A stretch of DNA of 7,577 nucleotides from Lysobacter_C sp966210725 (lineage in GTDB: Bacteria > Pseudomonadota > Gammaproteobacteria > Xanthomonadales > Xanthomonadaceae), in NCBI GenBank assembly GCA_966210725.1, contig CBIHLN010000105.1:1-7577 (forward strand), given 5' to 3'. Positions 5,120-7,577 of the stretch are shown piece after piece. Position 1 is the first letter of the stretch, and the number at the start of each line of letters is the position of its first letter. The notes below the pieces were generated by a model. That model did no database searches. It was not told the DNA's origin and was given only the letters and a program-made list of their open reading frames with translations. The position numbers were made by a program, and so were the translations under genes.

Positions 5120-6472
5120 ATGAAGCCTGTGCCGGGCGATACCCGCGACCCCGAAAGGCCGGCGCCGAGCGCGTTGGCGCTGACACCGCTCGTGGTCTTT
5201 CTTCTGTTGTTCTTCGGTGCGGGCGTGTACTTCACGGCCCGCGGCGAGGCGATGGGGTTCTACCAGTTGCGGGCGCCGGTCGCGATCCTGCCGGCCCTGG
5301 CGCTGGCAGCGTGGCTGGCATGGCGGCGCGGCATCCGCCCGGTCGATACGCTGCTGGCGGGCATGGGGCACAGCAACGTGATGCTGATGTGCCTGGTGTT
5401 TCTGTTGGCCGGTGCATTCGCCACCGTGTCGCGGTCCGTCGGCGCGGTGGATGCCGTCGTCGCGCTCGGTCTGGGCGCGCTGCCGGCGTCGCTCATCCTG
5501 CCCGGGCTGTTCCTTGTCGCGAGCTTCGTCGCCCTGTCCATCGGCACGTCGATGGGCACGATCGCCGCGGTGGTCCCCATCGCGCTGGGTGTGTCCGACG
5601 CGGCGGGGCTGGATGGGGCGCTCGTGATGGGCGCCGTGGTGGGCGGGGCGATGTTCGGTGACAACCTGTCGATCATCTCTGACACCACCATCGCCGCCAC
5701 GCGCACGCAGGGGTGCCGGATGCGCGACAAGTTCCGCGAGAACTTCCGGATCGCGCTACCCGCGGCCCTGGGCACGCTCGCGCTGCTGGCGGTGTTGGGC
5801 GACAGTGCGCCGGTGAGTGCGCCGGACGCGGCCTCCCCGTGGCTGGTGCTGCCCTACCTGCTGGTGCTGGGCCTCGCGCTGGCGGGACTGGACGTGGTGC
5901 TGGTGCTGTCGATCGGGATCGCGGTGGCCGGCGTGTCCGGCTGGACGATGGCGGACGGCTACGATGCGGTCACGTTCGCGGGCGACATCTACGCCGGCTT
6001 CGAGAGCATGGTGGAGATCCTGCTGCTGTCGCTGCTCATCGGTGGCCTGGCGGCGCTGACGCGTGCGGCGGGCGGCCTGGAGTGGCTGGCGGGCGTCATC
6101 GCGCGGTTCGCGCGGGGCCACCGCGGACGGCGGGCGGGCGAGGTGAGCATCGCCGCGCTGGCGGCCGGCAGCGATGCCCTGACGGCCAACAATACGGTGG
6201 CGATCCTGGTGGGTGGCGACCTGGCGCGGGACATCGCACAGCGCCACGGCATCAGCCCGCGTCGCTCGGCCAGCCTGCTCGACATCTTTTCCTGCGTGAT
6301 GCAGGGCGTGCTGCCCTACGGCGCGCAGATCCTGCTGGCGGGCTCGCTGGCCGGGTTGTCGCCGTTGGCGATCGCGGGGCAGGTGTACTACTGCTGGCTG
6401 CTGGCCGCGGTGGCGATCGGGTTCATCCTGTGGCCCCGCCCGTCACGCGCCTCGTCCGCCCCGGCCCATTGA
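5120..6472 (+). CDS. Na+/H+ antiporter, NhaC family
   Basis: Inner-membrane secondary transporter predicted to exchange Na+ (or an organic-acid/Na+ pair, as in MleN-type relatives) for protons. The 450-residue product has about 10-12 hydrophobic helices, beginning at about 21-39 after a hydrophilic Pro-rich N-terminus. The family signature is clear: GGAMFGDNLSIISDTTIA (175-192) followed by ATRTQGC, and a second-half counterpart SDALTANNTVAILVGG (351-366), consistent with the inverted-repeat architecture of ion transporters. D181, D188 and D352 are candidate ion-binding acids. The charged loop at 199-210 (CRMRDKFRENFR) probably faces the cytoplasm. The ATG at 5120 has only a weak purine stretch (GGATAAAG) before it, but it is the only start that keeps the first helix. 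The gene stands alone and converges on the BI-1 family gene. The substrate ion is not determined by sequence. Confidence 0.9.
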   Translation: MKPVPGDTRDPERPAPSALALTPLVVFLLLFFGAGVYFTARGEAMGFYQLRAPVAILPALALAAWLAWRRGIRPVDTLLAGMGHSNVMLMCLVFLLAGAFATVSRSVGAVDAVVALGLGALPASLILPGLFLVASFVALSIGTSMGTIAAVVPIALGVSDAAGLDGALVMGAVVGGAMFGDNLSIISDTTIAATRTQGCRMRDKFRENFRIALPAALGTLALLAVLGDSAPVSAPDAASPWLVLPYLLVLGLALAGLDVVLVLSIGIAVAGVSGWTMADGYDAVTFAGDIYAGFESMVEILLLSLLIGGLAALTRAAGGLEWLAGVIARFARGHRGRRAGEVSIAALAAGSDALTANNTVAILVGGDLARDIAQRHGISPRRSASLLDIFSCVMQGVLPYGAQILLAGSLAGLSPLAIAGQVYYCWLLAAVAIGFILWPRPSRASSAPAH

Positions 6473-6507
6473 CTGCCGGCGCGGTCGGAGCAGCGGGCTG
6501 AAATGAA

Positions 6508-6535
6508 AGAGGCAACGGCACTGGCCGTTGCCTCT
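6508..6535. terminator. Bidirectional terminator between convergent genes
   Basis: A perfect 12-bp stem, AGAGGCAACGGC (6508-6519) with GCCGTTGCCTCT (6524-6535), closes a 4-base loop, 36 bases after the antiporter stop and 40 bases after the BI-1 gene stop. On the minus strand it runs into TTTCATTTC, a fair T-rich tail, so it best serves the minus-strand gene. On the plus strand the tail is GTCGC, so termination there would be weaker. Confidence 0.85.
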
Positions 6536-6574
6536 GTCGCGGCATGGGGTGGCCCGCGCCACCCGGCGGTTGCA

Positions 6575-7324
6575 TCAGTCGCGCAGCTTCGACAGCAGGC
6601 GCAGGAACTCGATGTACAGCCACACCAGCGTGACCATCAGGCCGAAGGCGCCGTACCACTCCATGTACTTGGGCGCGCCCTGTTCGACACCGGTCTCGAT
6701 GAAGTCGAAGTCCAGCACCAGGTTGAGCGCGGCGATTACCACCACGAACAGGCTGAAGCCGATCCCGACGATCCCCGACTCGTGGACCATCGGGATCTGG
6801 ATGCCGAAGAAGCCCAGGGCGATGCTCGCCAGGTACACCAGCATGATGCCGCCGGTGGCCGCGACCACGCCGAGCTTGAAATTCTCGGTCGCCTTGATCA
6901 TCCCGCTGCGGTAGGCGAACAGCAGGGCGAACAGCGTGCCGAAGGTCAGCAGCACCGCCTGCATGACGATGCCTTCGTACAGGTGGTTGTACGTGGCCGA
7001 GATCGCGCCCAGGAAGAAGCCCTCCACCAGCGCGTACAACGGTGCGGTGACCGGGGCCCACGTCTTCTTGAACACCGTCACCAGCGCGATCACGAGGCCG
7101 CCGATGGCGCCGCCCCACACGTAGGGTCCTGCGCCGACAATGCCGTCCGCCGTGCTCACCTGCATCCACGCAAAGGTGGCGGTCAGCACGCTGAGCAGCA
7201 GCAGGAAACCGGTCTTGTTCACCGTCCCGTTGAGCGTCATCACGCTGTCGCCGCCGCGTACCACCGCGCCGCTGCCCAGGTCCAGGAACGTGCTGTCCTT
7301 CAGTGCCGGATTGCCGCTGCGCAT
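6575..7324 (-). CDS. Bax inhibitor-1/YccA-like membrane protein (BaxI_1 type)
   Basis: A 249-residue integral membrane protein with about seven helices (roughly 38-55, 65-85, 92-112, 118-137, 150-175, 184-205 and 222-245) and a polar N-terminal segment of about 35 residues starting MRSGNPAL, typical of the bacterial BaxI_1 branch of the BI-1/YccA superfamily. Relatives such as Bacillus YetJ are pH-gated calcium channels or leaks, so a role in ion or stress homeostasis is plausible but not shown here. Conserved blocks are PLYALVEGFFLGAIS (E101), LVLDFDFIE (D205, D207) and MEWYGAFGLM...LYIEFLRLL. The acidic residue in the last helix is Glu239, where YetJ has Asp. AAGGAG lies 6 bases before the ATG, a strong ribosome site that fixes the start. 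The gene is transcribed alone, divergent from tRNA-Pro and ending at a strong hairpin. Confidence 0.92.
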   Translation of the reverse strand: MRSGNPALKDSTFLDLGSGAVVRGGDSVMTLNGTVNKTGFLLLLSVLTATFAWMQVSTADGIVGAGPYVWGGAIGGLVIALVTVFKKTWAPVTAPLYALVEGFFLGAISATYNHLYEGIVMQAVLLTFGTLFALLFAYRSGMIKATENFKLGVVAATGGIMLVYLASIALGFFGIQIPMVHESGIVGIGFSLFVVVIAALNLVLDFDFIETGVEQGAPKYMEWYGAFGLMVTLVWLYIEFLRLLSKLRD

Positions 7325-7396
7325 GTGCTACTCCTTGAGTGGTGTGGGGGTGCCGCAGGTTGACGTTGGTCGAAAACCTGAACCCGGCCGCCGGCG

Positions 7397-7427
7397 AGGA
7401 TACACAGGCCTGCCGGCCGCATCGCAA
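7397..7427 (-). promoter_or_regulatory. Possible promoter of the BI-1 family gene
   Basis: On the minus strand, TTGCGA (7427-7422, 4/6 to the -35 consensus) is followed 19 bases later by TATCCT (7402-7397, 4/6). A shifted -10, TGTATC, gives a 17-base spacing. It is the best candidate upstream of the gene, but weak. Confidence 0.3.
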
Positions 7428-7429
7428 GA

Positions 7430-7458
7430 TTGACACGTCCCGGGTCGGTGCCCACAAT
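7430..7458 (+). promoter_or_regulatory. Sigma-70 promoter of the tRNA-Pro gene
   Basis: A perfect -35 TTGACA (7430-7435), a 17-base spacer and CACAAT (7453-7458, 4/6) are followed by a very GC-rich stretch, GGCCGGCC. A GC-rich discriminator is usual for stringently controlled stable-RNA promoters. Transcription would start near 7465, leaving a 5' leader of about 36 bases to be removed by RNase P. Confidence 0.75.
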
Positions 7459-7500
7459 GGCCGGCCTTTCGCGGCGTTGGCGCGCAACGGAAGTCTGGCC

Positions 7501-7577
<77 letters not shown>

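Noticed and set aside
3678..5371. Long minus-strand open frames (311 and 387 codons) opposite icd and the start of the antiporter gene
   Set aside because: They mirror conserved coding sequence, contain no recognisable motif, and have composition expected from antisense of GC-rich codons.

Overview
The window looks like an ordinary core-chromosome segment of a GC-rich gammaproteobacterium, most likely a member of the Xanthomonadaceae (Lysobacter/Luteimonas/Xanthomonas group). This placement is inferred from the high GC content, the form of PhoB, a short (337-residue) NAD-type isocitrate dehydrogenase, a BaxI_1-type membrane protein, and REP-like palindromes between genes. It cannot be proven from the sequence alone.

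Left part (1-2592, minus strand). A BepA-type periplasmic M48 metalloprotease with a TPR tail is followed by the phosphate response regulator gene phoB. The gap between them holds a recognisable Pho box (949-966) and an overlapping perfect 8-bp inverted repeat (961-982), which suggests that phoB controls its own transcription. Positions 1-154, downstream of phoB, contain no supportable gene, and every minus-strand frame is closed there. A partner phoR, if linked, must therefore start outside the window.

Middle part (2866-4757, plus strand). A two-gene thiol-redox operon, grxC plus an AhpD-like CxxC carboxymuconolactone decarboxylase family gene, overlaps by 4 bases and ends at a GC-rich hairpin. 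It is followed by icd, a TCA-cycle enzyme with its own sigma-70-like promoter and a UUCG-loop terminator. The 273-bp divergent gap 2593-2865 between the protease gene and grxC shows no gene and no promoter I would defend; it holds only a 9-codon upstream ORF that runs into the grxC start.

Right part (4758-7577). A 362-bp gap carries an inverted pair of REP-like palindromes. An NhaC-family Na+/H+ antiporter gene (plus) then converges on a seven-helix BI-1/YccA-family gene (minus), with a perfect 12-bp-stem hairpin between them. The window ends with a complete tRNA-Pro(UGG) gene carrying an encoded CCA and a strong promoter.

The genes are mostly independent housekeeping units: phosphate sensing, outer-membrane protein quality control, thiol redox, TCA cycle, ion homeostasis and translation. 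I see no phage, IS, CRISPR, toxin-antitoxin or biosynthetic cluster, and no convincing undescribed system. The points worth a second look are regulatory (Pho box, start-codon choices, mini-ORF) and the REP pair.
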